From: Euryarchaeota archaeon Ods02 | GTDB taxonomy: Archaea > Halobacteriota > Halobacteria > Halobacteriales > Halorutilaceae | Length of the DNA stretch: 64,000 nucleotides | Assembly: GCA_028751075.1 (NCBI GenBank) | Contig: JAQZDA010000006.1 | Location: forward strand, 1-64,000 | Reading direction: 5' to 3' | Shown here: positions 35,520 to 44,318 of the stretch, one piece after another | How positions within the stretch are numbered: the stretch's first letter is position 1 | How the letters are laid out: every line of letters begins with the position of its first letter | Program-made: the position numbers and the translations under genes | The notes under the pieces: generated by a model | What the model saw: the letters and a program-made list of their open reading frames with translations, nothing else | Databases searched by the model: none | Told to the model about the DNA's origin: nothing

Positions 35520-36325
35520 AAAGGTCTGGTAGAATGGTTCAGGCTCTTGATTCTACAGATACATTCACGTTAACGTGGGCAACTCCATCTCGTCCGTTTT
35601 ACCAAGATTTACCCTGCAGAGAATAATGGCGGATGTGTTAACTCTGTATCGATGCACTGTCTAAGGCTTTCAGGGCGGATGTGGGGTTGATCATAGATCT
35701 CCGTTGGCTTGGTCCGGACCCTGTCGAAGTTAGACAAGGTTTGAGTTCGTGTTGGCTTTTTCTGGTGTCGAACGAGACGTCGTTAGCACTCGCCAAACGT
35801 TCCCAGTCAAGTTCGACACAGAACTGTCTTCCCTAATCGATCTTTGCGGTGGCGCTTCAGTAACATCGTGTGCGGCATTATCAGCTTCTAACACTCCAGA
35901 TAGACGTTTATACTGTAGAATATGGTAAACTAGTTAACGCTATATCGAACCGATGGTCGGGGGCACGTGTTTCTGACTCTTGATGAGGGACAGGATGTTG
36001 GTATAGTGCAATCCTCTTCCCGAGATCTATCCTGTGGGAAGAAGGAACTTCTCTGAAATGGCTGGATCTCAGGGCTCCCGGACACCCAAACTGTTAGCGA
36101 CGAACGGAGACCTCCAAAGCAAATCTTCGTGTGTGGCGAGTTCGAGATAAAGTCCGGCCATGTGGGTAAGGCTATGTAAATTGGCTAACTCACCGAAATC
36201 TGGCTTCTCTATCTCTCCTTATTAATTTCCTGGCCAACTTGCCTAGATTATTAGTCACTCCTCGGTTCGGTTTAACGGCACCCTTTCGATCATATCGATT
36301 CATGGATAGACAGGTAGGTATCAAG
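35520..36325. other. About 800 bp of lower-GC DNA without a recognisable gene
   Basis: This stretch is clearly richer in A/T than its surroundings and has stops in all frames. It contains the perfect palindrome CACGTTAACGTG at 35566-35577. A minus-strand open segment around 35650-35835 (containing VELDWERLASANDVSFDTR) could be a decayed gene, but I find no family. It looks like degenerate or foreign DNA. Confidence 0.5.
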
Positions 36326-36679
36326 TCACCCCGAGAGCTCCACCGGCCTTGAGACCACGCAGATCTCGTCGTCGCTTGGGTTCACTGTATGAAGCTCTTT
36401 CCGCCACTTCCCGATGCTGAGGCCGTGGTTCGCCGCCGCCTTCACCATCATCACCATGAAGACGATGCTGTCGACGTCGGCGTCGACGCCGAGCTCCAGG
36501 TCCGCCCACCTGATGGAGGTGGAGTCATCGGAGAAGTCGCTGAAGGTCGAGGCTCCATGCTCGCCTCCGCTCCAGATGTAGTCGAGCCTGTCGTACCAGT
36601 CCTCGCGGATGAGTATCTTCTCGAGCTCACCGATACGGCTGTAGGAAGCCCAGATGGTGTCGAACAGGAGCTTGTCCAT
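36326..36679 (-). CDS. Hypothetical protein
   Basis: A 117-residue acidic protein of unknown family with many aromatic residues (IWASYSRIGELEKILIREDWYDRLDYIWSGG, read in parts) and a hydrophobic VDSIVFMVMMVKAA segment that looks like a buried helix or strand rather than a membrane span. A TATA-like CATAAG about 27 nt upstream of the ATG supports the gene. It is isolated in a lower-GC accessory-looking stretch and might have been acquired horizontally. Confidence 0.65.
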   Translation of the reverse strand: MDKLLFDTIWASYSRIGELEKILIREDWYDRLDYIWSGGEHGASTFSDFSDDSTSIRWADLELGVDADVDSIVFMVMMVKAAANHGLSIGKWRKELHTVNPSDDEICVVSRPVELSG

Positions 36680-37035
36680 CTATCCTTACGATACCGTTTT
36701 CACCGTCTTATGTCCTGCGCCTATGTCAACCGGGTCCACTCGTCGAAAGGGGGGGGGGGGGGTCGACTGCGACCTCTCTTCACGGCTGTGATGCATGGTT
36801 CGGTGACTCCATCGTTTCGAGCTCGGATACCTGTGTCGTGCTCTATCTGGATTCAACGGTTCTCCTCGTGGCTCTTGGAGTACGAGATCCTCACGTTACC
36901 ATGGCTTCGAGGTAGGCGGTCTTCACACCACCCCCGAGCTTCTATATAGCGACATACGGTTCAAGAGAACAACTTGCACGACGATGTTAACTGAAAGATA
37001 ACTTCCGCAGGCGCTCAAACAGCTATAGAACACCT

Positions 37036-37056
37036 GTTTCCCAGGAGCTGGGAAAC
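37036..37056. promoter_or_regulatory. Inverted repeat (possible operator) upstream of uspA
   Basis: GTTTCCCAG (37036-37044), spacer GAG, CTGGGAAAC (37048-37056): a perfect 9-bp dyad ending about 12 nt upstream of the uspA TATA element. Its place just upstream of BRE/TATA suits a regulator binding site; it could also fold as a hairpin. Confidence 0.5.
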
Positions 37057-37067
37057 GCACCGTCCGA

Positions 37068-37075
37068 TTTAGATA
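37068..37075 (+). promoter_or_regulatory. TATA element of uspA
   Basis: TTTAGATA centred 27 nt before the ATG at 37099; leaderless. Confidence 0.5.
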
Positions 37076-37098
37076 CCCTAAGCTCAAACTAGACACGT

Positions 37099-37530
37099 AT
37101 GAGATTCGAGAGGATACTCGTCCCGACGGACGGCAGCAAGGCAGCGGTCGACGCAGCGGAGAAAGCGTTCGAGCTCGCGGAGCAGCTCGACGCAGAGGTC
37201 CTCGTGCTCTCCGTGGTAGAGGACGCACTCGTCGACGACAAGATATACGGGAACCCACCCGCGGACGTCGAGAGGGTACGCGAGATAGCGACGAACGCGG
37301 CCGAGGACGTCGCGGAGAAAGCCGAGGAACGCGGTATAGACGCCGACGCAGTGGTGACACAGGGCAGCCCCGCCCAGGAGATACTGGATCAAGCCGACAG
37401 CTGGGACGCCGACATGATAGCGATGGGGACACATGGCCGCTCCGGTCTCGACCGAGTCCTCCTCGGCAGCGTCGCCGACAAGATAGTCCGCAAAGCAGAC
37501 GTACCCGTCTTCACCTCGAGACCCGACTGA
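37099..37530 (+). CDS. Universal stress protein (UspA family)
   Basis: A 143-residue Usp domain: RILVPTDGSKAAVDAAEKAFELA at the start and the nucleotide-binding signature MGTHGRSGLDRVLLGSVADKI at the end, with G-2x-G-9x-GS spacing that marks ATP-binding members. It has a strong dyad and a TATA element upstream, so its expression is likely regulated. Function in stress survival is inferred from the family. Confidence 0.93.
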   Translation: MRFERILVPTDGSKAAVDAAEKAFELAEQLDAEVLVLSVVEDALVDDKIYGNPPADVERVREIATNAAEDVAEKAEERGIDADAVVTQGSPAQEILDQADSWDADMIAMGTHGRSGLDRVLLGSVADKIVRKADVPVFTSRPD

Positions 37531-37631
37531 CAACCAGACCTCGACCTGTCCAGCGACTTCTTACGATAACTGGTGGTGGACACCCAGACGGTAGGGGTAG
37601 ATACTTGTAAAGAGACACCCTAGGGAGTACG

Positions 37632-38321
37632 ATGGGAATAAAGGAAGACTGGGAGCGGATGGACGAGGAGATGTTCCTCGTGAAGTACGGGCCCTACGCC
37701 GCCTTCTTCGTGGTCTTCGTCATCCTCACCATAGGGTTCATTTTGCCGATAATCGACATAACCTGGCCGGTAGTTTTCCTCGCGCTACTGCTGGTAGCGG
37801 TGCCCTACCTACCTCTCTTGAAGTACCTGGTGTTCGAAGGCAAGGAGGAGGTGATGGGGACGTTGCTCGACGAAGCCGAGGAGACCGTAGAGCTACCGCC
37901 GGAACAGAGCGAGGAGGACGTCAGCGAACGCGTCTCCAACATCGAGACCGCGCTATACGGCCAGATGGCCGAGGACCCCCAGATAGCGCTGCTGCGGCTG
38001 CGCGTCGAGATAGAGGACGCGCTCACCGAGGTAGCGTACGAACGCGGGCTCAAGACCAAGGAGGAGTTCGTCCAGTTCCACGAGGTCATGCGGTTCCTCA
38101 AGGACAACGAAGACGCGCTCGAACCCGAGCTCTACGAGGACGTCATGCAGGTCCACACCGTCACCAACCGAGCCGTTCAGACCGGAAGAGTCAGCAGCAA
38201 CAACGCCAACCGGATCATACGAGTCGGCCTACGGGTGCTCGAACGCCTCTACCTCGAGAGCGAGATGCCCGTCAACCCCGAACCAGAGGAACCCGCGTTC
38301 CCAACCCGACAGAGGTACTGA
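37632..38321 (+). CDS. Membrane protein with cytoplasmic helical domain (DUF4145-like)
   Basis: A 229-residue protein with two N-terminal membrane spans (about 23-44 and 46-66), then a soluble helical domain that includes IALLRLRVEIEDALTEVAYERG and RIIRVGLRVLERLYLE. That helical part resembles DUF4145 domains found in membrane or defence-related proteins, but it is not a confident match. 101 bp after uspA on the same strand, with its own upstream A/T region. Confidence 0.75.
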   Translation: MGIKEDWERMDEEMFLVKYGPYAAFFVVFVILTIGFILPIIDITWPVVFLALLLVAVPYLPLLKYLVFEGKEEVMGTLLDEAEETVELPPEQSEEDVSERVSNIETALYGQMAEDPQIALLRLRVEIEDALTEVAYERGLKTKEEFVQFHEVMRFLKDNEDALEPELYEDVMQVHTVTNRAVQTGRVSSNNANRIIRVGLRVLERLYLESEMPVNPEPEEPAFPTRQRY

Positions 38322-38355
38322 AGCTTTAACCCTCCTTCGTCGACAACTTTTACAC

Positions 38356-39147
38356 ATGAAGACAGCGCTGATAACCGGTTGCTCGTCAGGCATCGGACGA
38401 GCCACCGCCGAAAGGTTCCACGACGAAGGCTGGCGGGTGTACGCAACCGCCCGAGACACGGACGACATCACCGGCCTCTCGGAACAGGGGATGGAGACGC
38501 TGGAGCTCGACGTCACCGAGGACGGGGACTGCGGCGCCGCCGTCGAAGCCGTGGAAGACGACCACGACACGGTCGACTGCCTCGTCAACAACGCAGGCTA
38601 CGGACAGATGGGGGCCGTCGAAGACGTACCCGTCGAGGATATGCATCAGCAGATGGAGGTGAATCTCTACGGGCCACAACGGCTGACGCGTCGAGTTCTA
38701 CCGGGGATGCGTGATCAGGAGAGCGGAACCATCGTCAACGTCTCCAGCATCGCCGGACAGATTTCTCCGCCGGGTATGGGCGTCTACAGCGCGTCGAAGC
38801 ACGCGCTCGAAGCCGTCAGCGACTCCCTCCGCGTCGAGGTAGCCGACTTCGACGTCGACGTAGTGCTCGTCGAACCCGGGCCGGTGGAGACGGAGTTCGG
38901 TGGACGCGCCGACGAGGAGTACCCGGACGCGGAAGACAGCGCCTACAGCAAGCTCTACACGTCGCAGGAGGAACGCGACGACAGCCTGTCGAGGTTCACG
39001 GTGACGCCAGAGGACGTAGCGGAGACGATACATGAGGCCGCCGAAGCCGACAGCCCCAAGGCACGGTACACCGTCACCTGGAGCTTCCGCGCCGCCCGCA
39101 TCGTCAGGAACGTACCACCGGTGATACGGGACAGGCTGCTCCGGTAG
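38356..39147 (+). CDS. Short-chain dehydrogenase/reductase
   Basis: A classical SDR of 263 residues: cofactor motif TGCSSGIG (8-15), NNAGYG, catalytic Ser in NVSSIAG and YSASK with catalytic Tyr and Lys. The Arg17-like residue after the Gly motif (GIGRATAERF) hints at NADP. The substrate is not known. It starts 34 nt after the preceding gene and ends 6 nt before a GNAT gene. Confidence 0.92.
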   Translation: MKTALITGCSSGIGRATAERFHDEGWRVYATARDTDDITGLSEQGMETLELDVTEDGDCGAAVEAVEDDHDTVDCLVNNAGYGQMGAVEDVPVEDMHQQMEVNLYGPQRLTRRVLPGMRDQESGTIVNVSSIAGQISPPGMGVYSASKHALEAVSDSLRVEVADFDVDVVLVEPGPVETEFGGRADEEYPDAEDSAYSKLYTSQEERDDSLSRFTVTPEDVAETIHEAAEADSPKARYTVTWSFRAARIVRNVPPVIRDRLLR

Positions 39148-39153
39148 AGATAT

Positions 39154-39666
39154 ATGACCACATCCAACCCCGAAGTCGACGTAGAAGATGTCGACGAACC
39201 CCGCGACATGTACGACTCCGTCGTAGACCTACTGTCCTCAGTCGACGACGAGTTCCATCCACCGCTCAGCGAGCGGGATAAAGCAGAGGAAAACGGCGGC
39301 GGCGTAGAAGGATACGTCGAAGCCACGTTAGACCAACACCTGTTGCTAGCGTCAGTGAAAGGCCGAGAAACGGGGTTGATGCTATACAGAAGAGAGGACG
39401 TACCGGGTGTCGATGACGGGAGCGTCTACGTGGAGACTATCGCCGTAAAACCAGGTTATCAGGGGACCGGGGTGGGTCGCCAGATGTACGATAAGTTGTT
39501 CGACCTATATCCGGCGTCCAGTATATCCACCAAAACATGGGAGTCGAACAACAGCCACCTCGGCCTTCTCGAGAGTTTTGGGTTCAGGGAGGTGCACCGC
39601 ATCCCGGACGACCGGAGGGGCGGCGTCGACACGGTCTACCTCTGTCTGGAACCCGAGTCCAGATGA
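39154..39666 (+). CDS. GNAT family N-acetyltransferase
   Basis: A 170-residue acetyl-CoA-dependent acyltransferase. The core strand VYVETIAVKPGYQGTGVGRQMYDKLF holds the acetyl-CoA pyrophosphate loop Q-G-T-G-V-G. The first 70 residues are variable. Acceptor unknown. It follows the SDR gene closely on the same strand and may be co-transcribed. Confidence 0.85.
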   Translation: MTTSNPEVDVEDVDEPRDMYDSVVDLLSSVDDEFHPPLSERDKAEENGGGVEGYVEATLDQHLLLASVKGRETGLMLYRREDVPGVDDGSVYVETIAVKPGYQGTGVGRQMYDKLFDLYPASSISTKTWESNNSHLGLLESFGFREVHRIPDDRRGGVDTVYLCLEPESR

Positions 39667-39724
39667 ACTTCAGCGGAACGTGCAGGCGAAACCACTAACA
39701 GAACGCAAGAGATACCTCCACTAG

Positions 39725-40393
39725 ATGGCTGACTGCCCATACTGCGACGAGAGCTTCTCCGGCGAACAGAGGATGCTGAAGCACGTCGCCAGCGAACACC
39801 CCGACGAGATGGGGGAGATAGAGCGCAGGAGGTTGGAGGACCCCGACGACTCGAGCCTTATCAGGAACCCCGAGGTAATTGCCGGAGTTGCTTTCTCCTT
39901 GGTCATCGTAGCTGTCTTCGCGTACTCGATCTTCTTCGCGGACGTTACCCAGGTCGTCGAACCAAGCGAACGCGGAACCGTGGAAGAGTACGGAACCATC
40001 TCCATCGAGGTAGACGGTGAAGCCATCGACCTCACCCAGGAGGACTATCTCGAAGCCGACGTCCACTGGTTCCTCCACCCCGACACCGTCGAAGAAGCCG
40101 AATCAGTCTACGTCTGGGAGAAACACTCCAGAGACGTCACCCTGGAGTACGCGTTGCTGTCTCTGGGTGTAGACGTCGGAACCAGCACCGACAACGCTAC
40201 CTTCGTCGACATCACGTTGGCGGAAGCCGAGCGCGAACCCATCACCTACAGCGAAGCAGCGGGGGACACCGTCGAGATAACGGTGAACGACGAAGACGTA
40301 CAGCCACGGGAGCGCCGGCTGCACGGCGCCGCCTCCCCAGGTGAAGCGGAGGAAGGAGACCACGTACACGTCAAGCTGGAGGCCGCAGAATGA
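39725..40393 (+). CDS. C2H2 zinc-finger protein with one membrane span and extracytoplasmic domain
   Basis: The N terminus has a C2H2-like finger Cys4-x2-Cys7 ... His-x4-His (MLKHVASEHP). One membrane span lies near 50-70. The outer part (about 75-222) looks beta-rich with repeated acidic strands (GTISIEVDGEAIDLTQEDY), ending with HVHVKLEAAE. It overlaps trm56 by 4 nt (ATGA), so they are co-translated, although the functions look unrelated. I know of no family function. Confidence 0.78.
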   Translation: MADCPYCDESFSGEQRMLKHVASEHPDEMGEIERRRLEDPDDSSLIRNPEVIAGVAFSLVIVAVFAYSIFFADVTQVVEPSERGTVEEYGTISIEVDGEAIDLTQEDYLEADVHWFLHPDTVEEAESVYVWEKHSRDVTLEYALLSLGVDVGTSTDNATFVDITLAEAEREPITYSEAAGDTVEITVNDEDVQPRERRLHGAASPGEAEEGDHVHVKLEAAE

Positions 40394-40920
40394 CCGTTGA
40401 GGTGCTGCGGCTCGGCCACCGTCCCGCCCGCGACCAGAGGCTGACGTCGCACGTCGCACTGACTGCGCGAGCGTTCGGCGCCGACCGGGTGCACGTCAGC
40501 GGCGGCGAAGACAGCGGCCCCATCGAAACAGTCGAAAGCATCGTGGAACGGTTCGGCGGAGAGTTCACTGCAGAGAGGGAGCCGTCGCCGAAGAAGCTCG
40601 TGAAGGACTGGAATGGCGACGTCGTCCACCTAACTATGTACGGCTTACCCGTCCAGGACGTCGTCGAAGAAGATGGACTCACGCACTCAGAAGCCGACGA
40701 CGTACTCGTCGCCGTGGGATCACGGAAGGTCCACGGATGGATATACGACGAAGCCAGCTACAACGTCGCCGTCACCAGTCAGCCGCATAGCGAGGTCGCA
40801 GCGCTCGCCGTCTTCCTACACATGTACTTTGACGGCAGCGAGCTAGATCTAGAGCATCCGGGTGGAGAGATAGAGGTCGTACCCTCCGGACAGGGGAAGA
40901 AGACCCGGGAACCCGAGTGA
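40390..40920 (+). CDS. trm56: tRNA (cytidine(56)-2'-O)-methyltransferase
   Basis: SPOUT-class methyltransferase that methylates the 2'-O of C56 in the T loop of archaeal tRNAs. LRLGHRPARDQRLTSHVALTARAFGA at the start, VHLTMYGLPV and the knot region LVAVGSRKVHGWIYDEASYNVAV are typical. 176 residues is usual. Translationally coupled to the upstream zinc-finger gene and convergent with nac. Confidence 0.94.
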   Translation: MTVEVLRLGHRPARDQRLTSHVALTARAFGADRVHVSGGEDSGPIETVESIVERFGGEFTAEREPSPKKLVKDWNGDVVHLTMYGLPVQDVVEEDGLTHSEADDVLVAVGSRKVHGWIYDEASYNVAVTSQPHSEVAALAVFLHMYFDGSELDLEHPGGEIEVVPSGQGKKTREPE

Positions 40921-40932
40921 AGGCCGGCTTTC

Positions 40933-41289
40933 TCAGGAGAGGTCGGAGATAGCTTCTGCGAGATCGCCGCCAGCTTCCTCCAGCGCTTCGCGGGCGGTGT
41001 CCTCGTCGACGCCGGCGCGCTCGGAAACCAGCTCGACGTCGCCTTCGTCGACGCCTCCTGCCGCACCACCTTCTACCTCTCGGCTCTCCGCCTGACCGAC
41101 GACCTGAAACGTCGTCTGCCCTTTAGCGTCCATCTTAGTGACTTCGGGCGCGGAGATCACCAGCTCCTCGTCCGACGTCCTGATGACTACCTCTTCGACG
41201 CCGTCTATCTCGTCCATGTCGATGCCCATCTGGTTCATCATCTTCTGCATGCGTTTCGAGTCGAAGCCGCCGCCGCGTCCACCTAACAT
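40933..41289 (-). CDS. nac: Nascent polypeptide-associated complex protein (archaeal NAC)
   Basis: A 118-residue ribosome-associated chaperone. The NAC beta-barrel is at about 20-80 ([21 protein letters not shown], read in parts) and a UBA domain at the C terminus ([33 protein letters not shown], in parts). A T-rich TATA-like box (TTTTTAG) about 27 nt upstream of the ATG supports the start. Confidence 0.95.
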   Translation of the reverse strand: MLGGRGGGFDSKRMQKMMNQMGIDMDEIDGVEEVVIRTSDEELVISAPEVTKMDAKGQTTFQVVGQAESREVEGGAAGGVDEGDVELVSERAGVDEDTAREALEEAGGDLAEAISDLS

Positions 41290-41380
41290 AGCTACGGGTA
41301 GGGGGTGGAGCCCCTAAAAACGAACGGTGACCGGTGGTGTCCTGCGTCTGAAGCGATATAGGTTCGCCGCCGTCGATGTG

Positions 41381-41659
41381 TCAGGAGCTGCTCCGTCGCT
41401 TCATCAGCCATACGAAGCCCGCCGCCAGAAGCAGGAGCAAAGCGAGGTTGACGAACGCCTCGAACAGGTCGACGTACTCCCGTGATAGCCAGGTCTGGAG
41501 GAACGACACCAGGCTCCAGTAGAACCGTAGCGCGAAGTATACGGCGAGCACGAGCACCACTGAGAGCAAGGCCTTGAAAACGAAGCCCTCGCTGCCCTCC
41601 GGCATTACGTCGTCGACTTCGAAACCGCCTCCGCCACCGGAGCCCTCCTCTGATGTCAT
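41381..41659 (-). CDS. Small membrane protein
   Basis: A 92-residue protein with an acidic Gly-rich N terminus and two membrane spans (about 28-50 and 62-84), ending LMKRRSSS. It overlaps the 3' end of the preceding PGF-CTERM gene by 4 nt, so it is coupled to it. Function unknown; perhaps a partner in the export or anchoring of that protein, inferred from coupling only. Confidence 0.7.
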   Translation of the reverse strand: MTSEEGSGGGGGFEVDDVMPEGSEGFVFKALLSVVLVLAVYFALRFYWSLVSFLQTWLSREYVDLFEAFVNLALLLLLAAGFVWLMKRRSSS

Positions 41660-42666
41660 CGGAGACCACCTCTCCTGCGACGGAGAACCAGGGTGGACAG
41701 CAATAGAGCAGCGGCTGCGGCGAAGACTCCGAAGCCAGGTGTCGCCTCCTCGGGTTCGCCGTCCAGCTGCTCCTCGAGCTCCCTTCTCTCCTCCCTAAAC
41801 CTCTGTTCCTCGTCCTCGAACTCCTCGACCTCGAGCCCGACGTCTCGCTCGGTTACGTTAGCCTCTACCTCGCGGGTGGGGTCGAGGTTCGCCGTTATCC
41901 TGTGGGTCGCCACGACGTTTCCGTCGCTCCATATCTCGGCGTCGAGGTAGTAGTTGTAGCCGTCCGGCACCGATAGCGTGGTGTCGACTGCTTCGGTCTC
42001 CGTCGGCGACACCGAAGCCGCCGTCTGTGTTTCGTCGGCGAGTATGTTCGACTCCGCCTGACGCGCCTTCACCATGAGGTCCACGGACTCCACCGTGTCG
42101 CCTGCGTTCGACAGGTAACTGGTTACGTCTAGCTCCACATGGTCGCCGGCCTCCGCTATCGAGAACTCCATAGAAGACAGTATGTAGAAGTCGTGGAACT
42201 CGACGTCGCTGTCCATGTGCTCCGGAGTCAGCGACTCGACACCGGATATCCGGACGCTGCGTTCGCTGGCTCTCTCGCCGTCAGTGTAGACAACTACGTC
42301 GAACTCGTAGCTTCCGCTGCGTTCGACCTCGACTGGGACACGTATCTCCGTCTCCTCACCTCCCACTATCTCTTCGAGCTCGTGGGTGGACTCGTCCTCT
42401 AGCAATCCGGTGTCCGTGCTCCTCGCACGCACCACCACGGAGACGTCTCCGTCTACGGTGTCCGTGCTCCATAACCTGGACACCGTGACTATCTCAGCCG
42501 ACCCACCGGTCACCTCACCTGGTTCCACGTCGACCTCCTCCACCATGATCTGCGCGGCCCCGGGTGGATCTTCTTCGTCGAAGACACCTGGTGCGACCGC
42601 CGCGACCACCGCACCGACGAATACCAAGGCCACCACCCCTGCTAACAGCAAGTGTTCGACCCTCAT
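41656..42666 (-). CDS. Secreted surface protein with PGF-CTERM sorting signal
   Basis: A 336-residue protein: an N-terminal signal or anchor (LLLAGVVALVFVGAVVAAV), two beta-rich Ig/CARDB-like modules (about 40-150 and 160-265), an acidic coiled-coil stretch, then TPGFGVFAAAAALLLSTLVLRRRRGG, the PGF-CTERM tripartite signal removed by archaeosortase A with lipid attachment. So it should be a lipid-anchored surface protein. It has no catalytic motif; a DUF7490-like haloarchaeal family is possible. Confidence 0.82.
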   Translation of the reverse strand: MRVEHLLLAGVVALVFVGAVVAAVAPGVFDEEDPPGAAQIMVEEVDVEPGEVTGGSAEIVTVSRLWSTDTVDGDVSVVVRARSTDTGLLEDESTHELEEIVGGEETEIRVPVEVERSGSYEFDVVVYTDGERASERSVRISGVESLTPEHMDSDVEFHDFYILSSMEFSIAEAGDHVELDVTSYLSNAGDTVESVDLMVKARQAESNILADETQTAASVSPTETEAVDTTLSVPDGYNYYLDAEIWSDGNVVATHRITANLDPTREVEANVTERDVGLEVEEFEDEEQRFREERRELEEQLDGEPEEATPGFGVFAAAAALLLSTLVLRRRRGGLR

Positions 42667-42762
42667 GCTCTAGGGGTTGTCCACCTCGTTCATAGTGTTT
42701 ACGTAGGGTGAAACCGGGGTTTCAGCCTCCCTTCCGACCTGTGTCCTCTGCGTCGTCGTCAA

Positions 42763-42770
42763 CCTTAATA
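42763..42770 (+). promoter_or_regulatory. TATA element of the HTH-CBS gene
   Basis: CCTTAATA is centred about 28 nt upstream of the ATG at 42795; this decides for the shorter start. Confidence 0.5.
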
Positions 42771-42794
42771 CGGGAGATTACTATGGGTTATACG

Positions 42795-43352
42795 ATGGAG
42801 GTTCCGACGCCGGAAGACCTCAGGGAGAAGCGCAACGAGCTCGGGCTAACGCAGAGCGAGCTAGCGGACGAAGCCGGAGTCAGCCAGCCCCTGATAGCCC
42901 GTATCGAGAACGGAGACGTCGACCCCAGGCTGTCGACGGTGACCCGGATCGTCGAGGTTTTCGAAGGCCACGAGGAACGCAGGGTCACCGCGGAGGACCT
43001 CATGAGTGAGGAGGTCATAAGCGTGTCACCCGACGACACCGTACGTGCCGCAGTCGACAGGATGCAGGAGAGCCAGTTCAGCCAGCTACCCGTCGTCGAC
43101 GACGACATCCCCGTGGGATCTATGACGGACTCCATCGTCGCCCGCGCACGAGGCGAGGTCGACGACCTACCGGACGCAGACGTCGAGGACATCATGGGCG
43201 AGAGCTTCCCCACGGTGTCTCCCGAGGAAGACCTCTCCACGCTGTCGCGGTTGCTCGACCACAGCAGCGCCGTCCTCGTCACCGAACGCGGCCGCGTCGT
43301 CGGCATAGTCAGCGAAGCCGACCTCGCCGCACATGTCGGAAGCGGAAGCTGA
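42795..43352 (+). CDS. HTH-CBS regulator (XRE HTH plus two CBS domains)
   Basis: Residues 1-70 hold an XRE helix-turn-helix (LREKRNELGLTQSELADEAGVSQPLIARIENG, in parts). Two CBS domains follow (about 75-185) with VISVSPDDTVRAAVDRM and FPTVSPEEDLSTLSRLL, which bind adenine nucleotides or SAM in related proteins. So it is probably a regulator sensing energy or adenylate state. Starts at 42783 or 42708 are in frame; the TATA spacing favours 42795. Convergent with the DUF655 gene. Confidence 0.88.
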   Translation: MEVPTPEDLREKRNELGLTQSELADEAGVSQPLIARIENGDVDPRLSTVTRIVEVFEGHEERRVTAEDLMSEEVISVSPDDTVRAAVDRMQESQFSQLPVVDDDIPVGSMTDSIVARARGEVDDLPDADVEDIMGESFPTVSPEEDLSTLSRLLDHSSAVLVTERGRVVGIVSEADLAAHVGSGS

Positions 43353-43389
43353 CTCAGCCGCAGGCCAGCGAAAACGAGCTATGGGGTCT

Positions 43390-43953
43390 CTATCGAACGA
43401 ACAGCTTGTACTTGACGTCCTCGTCCTTCAGCTCGTCAACGATACGTTCCTGAAGTATCTCGTCGGGGTTGTGAAGTCCGTCGACGCGTTCCTCGAGGTC
43501 GTCGTAGCTGTCGAAACGCTCGAACTCACGTTCCTCTATCAACGCGTTCCGTATCTTCTCACCGACTCCCGGCAGGAGATCCAGCTGATGGAGGCGGATG
43601 GTGACGCTGTCGGCGTCGTTGAAGAAGTCGACGAACCGTCGTTCGTCGTCGTGGAGGATGTCCTCCACCGCATACTCCAGCTCCTTCCTCGCGCCCTGAG
43701 TCAGGTCGTCGAACTCTATGCGCTGTTTCACGCGGTCCGCGACCTCCCTGTCGCCGTCTCCGACGTAGACGTAGTCAGCGATCTTGACGTGTGCGTCCTC
43801 CTTCGGCAGAACCTCCAGAAGGGTGAAGTTCCGGGTTCCGATTCCCTGTATCAACGTGTCGTCGTCGACGCGGTCCTCGCTGTGGCCGTCCGGCAGGTAC
43901 TCGAGAACGTACACGTACTCCTCTCTCTCGGAGTCCTCGTTGTCCTTGGTCAT
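43390..43953 (-). CDS. DUF655 family protein (predicted RNA-binding)
   Basis: A 187-residue archaeal DUF655 protein with an N-terminal OB-like strand region (YVYVLEYLPDGHSED) and a helix-hairpin-helix segment (LDLLPGVGEKIRNALIEER). It is the third gene of the conserved cluster L21e-Rpo4-DUF655. In most archaea the dimethyladenosine transferase gene ksgA follows; here the next gene is the convergent HTH-CBS regulator instead. Confidence 0.92.
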   Translation of the reverse strand: MTKDNEDSEREEYVYVLEYLPDGHSEDRVDDDTLIQGIGTRNFTLLEVLPKEDAHVKIADYVYVGDGDREVADRVKQRIEFDDLTQGARKELEYAVEDILHDDERRFVDFFNDADSVTIRLHQLDLLPGVGEKIRNALIEEREFERFDSYDDLEERVDGLHNPDEILQERIVDELKDEDVKYKLFVR

Positions 43954-43967
43954 AGGCGCCTCCTAGT

Positions 43968-44318
43968 TTACCTGTACTGGGCGACGGTATTTAGTATCTC
44001 GTCCAGCTCGTCGCCGTCGAGGGAGTACCGTTCTTTGGCGTAGATAGCTCTGAGCTCATCCCTGTTCCGCGGCAGAAGGTCAGCTACCTTGTGCGCGACG
44101 AAGTCGTCGACGGCCTCCATCTCCCCGAGCTCCTCCACGAGCTCCCGGGCTTCGTCGGCTTCAAGGTGTCCGAACTCGTTGGCGTGATCCAGAGAACGCC
44201 GTAGCTCGAAAGCCATCTCCCTGTCGTCGTCGCTCCTCTCCTCCGCTATCTCGTTGAGGGTCTCCTTGACCTCGGCGACGGTGACGTACTCCTCCTCCAG
44301 CTTCTCCTTGACTATCAT
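43968..44318 (-). CDS. rpo4: DNA-directed RNA polymerase subunit Rpo4 (RpoF)
   Basis: The Rpo4 subunit forms the stalk of archaeal RNA polymerase with Rpo7. The 116-residue sequence has EEYVTVAEVKETLNEIA and a C-terminal HRDC-like helical part (PRNRDELRAIYAKERYSLDGDELDEIL, in parts). It overlaps rpl21e by 4 nt and is followed 14 nt later by DUF655. Confidence 0.93.
   Translation of the reverse strand: MIVKEKLEEEYVTVAEVKETLNEIAEERSDDDREMAFELRRSLDHANEFGHLEADEARELVEELGEMEAVDDFVAHKVADLLPRNRDELRAIYAKERYSLDGDELDEILNTVAQYR

Larger units (their letters stand above)
36680..37098. other. 420-bp spacer with G14 tract and uspA regulatory region
   Basis: Holds the promoter of the hypothetical gene at its left end, a run of 14 G at 36749-36762, a possible TATA (CTATATAG near 36941) without a following ORF, and the hairpin and promoter of uspA at its right end. 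No gene is seen. Confidence 0.6.

Noticed and set aside
36389-36949. Plus-strand frame of 186 codons
   Set aside because: Runs through the G14 tract and opposes the hypothetical gene at 36326-36679, which has a TATA element and acidic composition.
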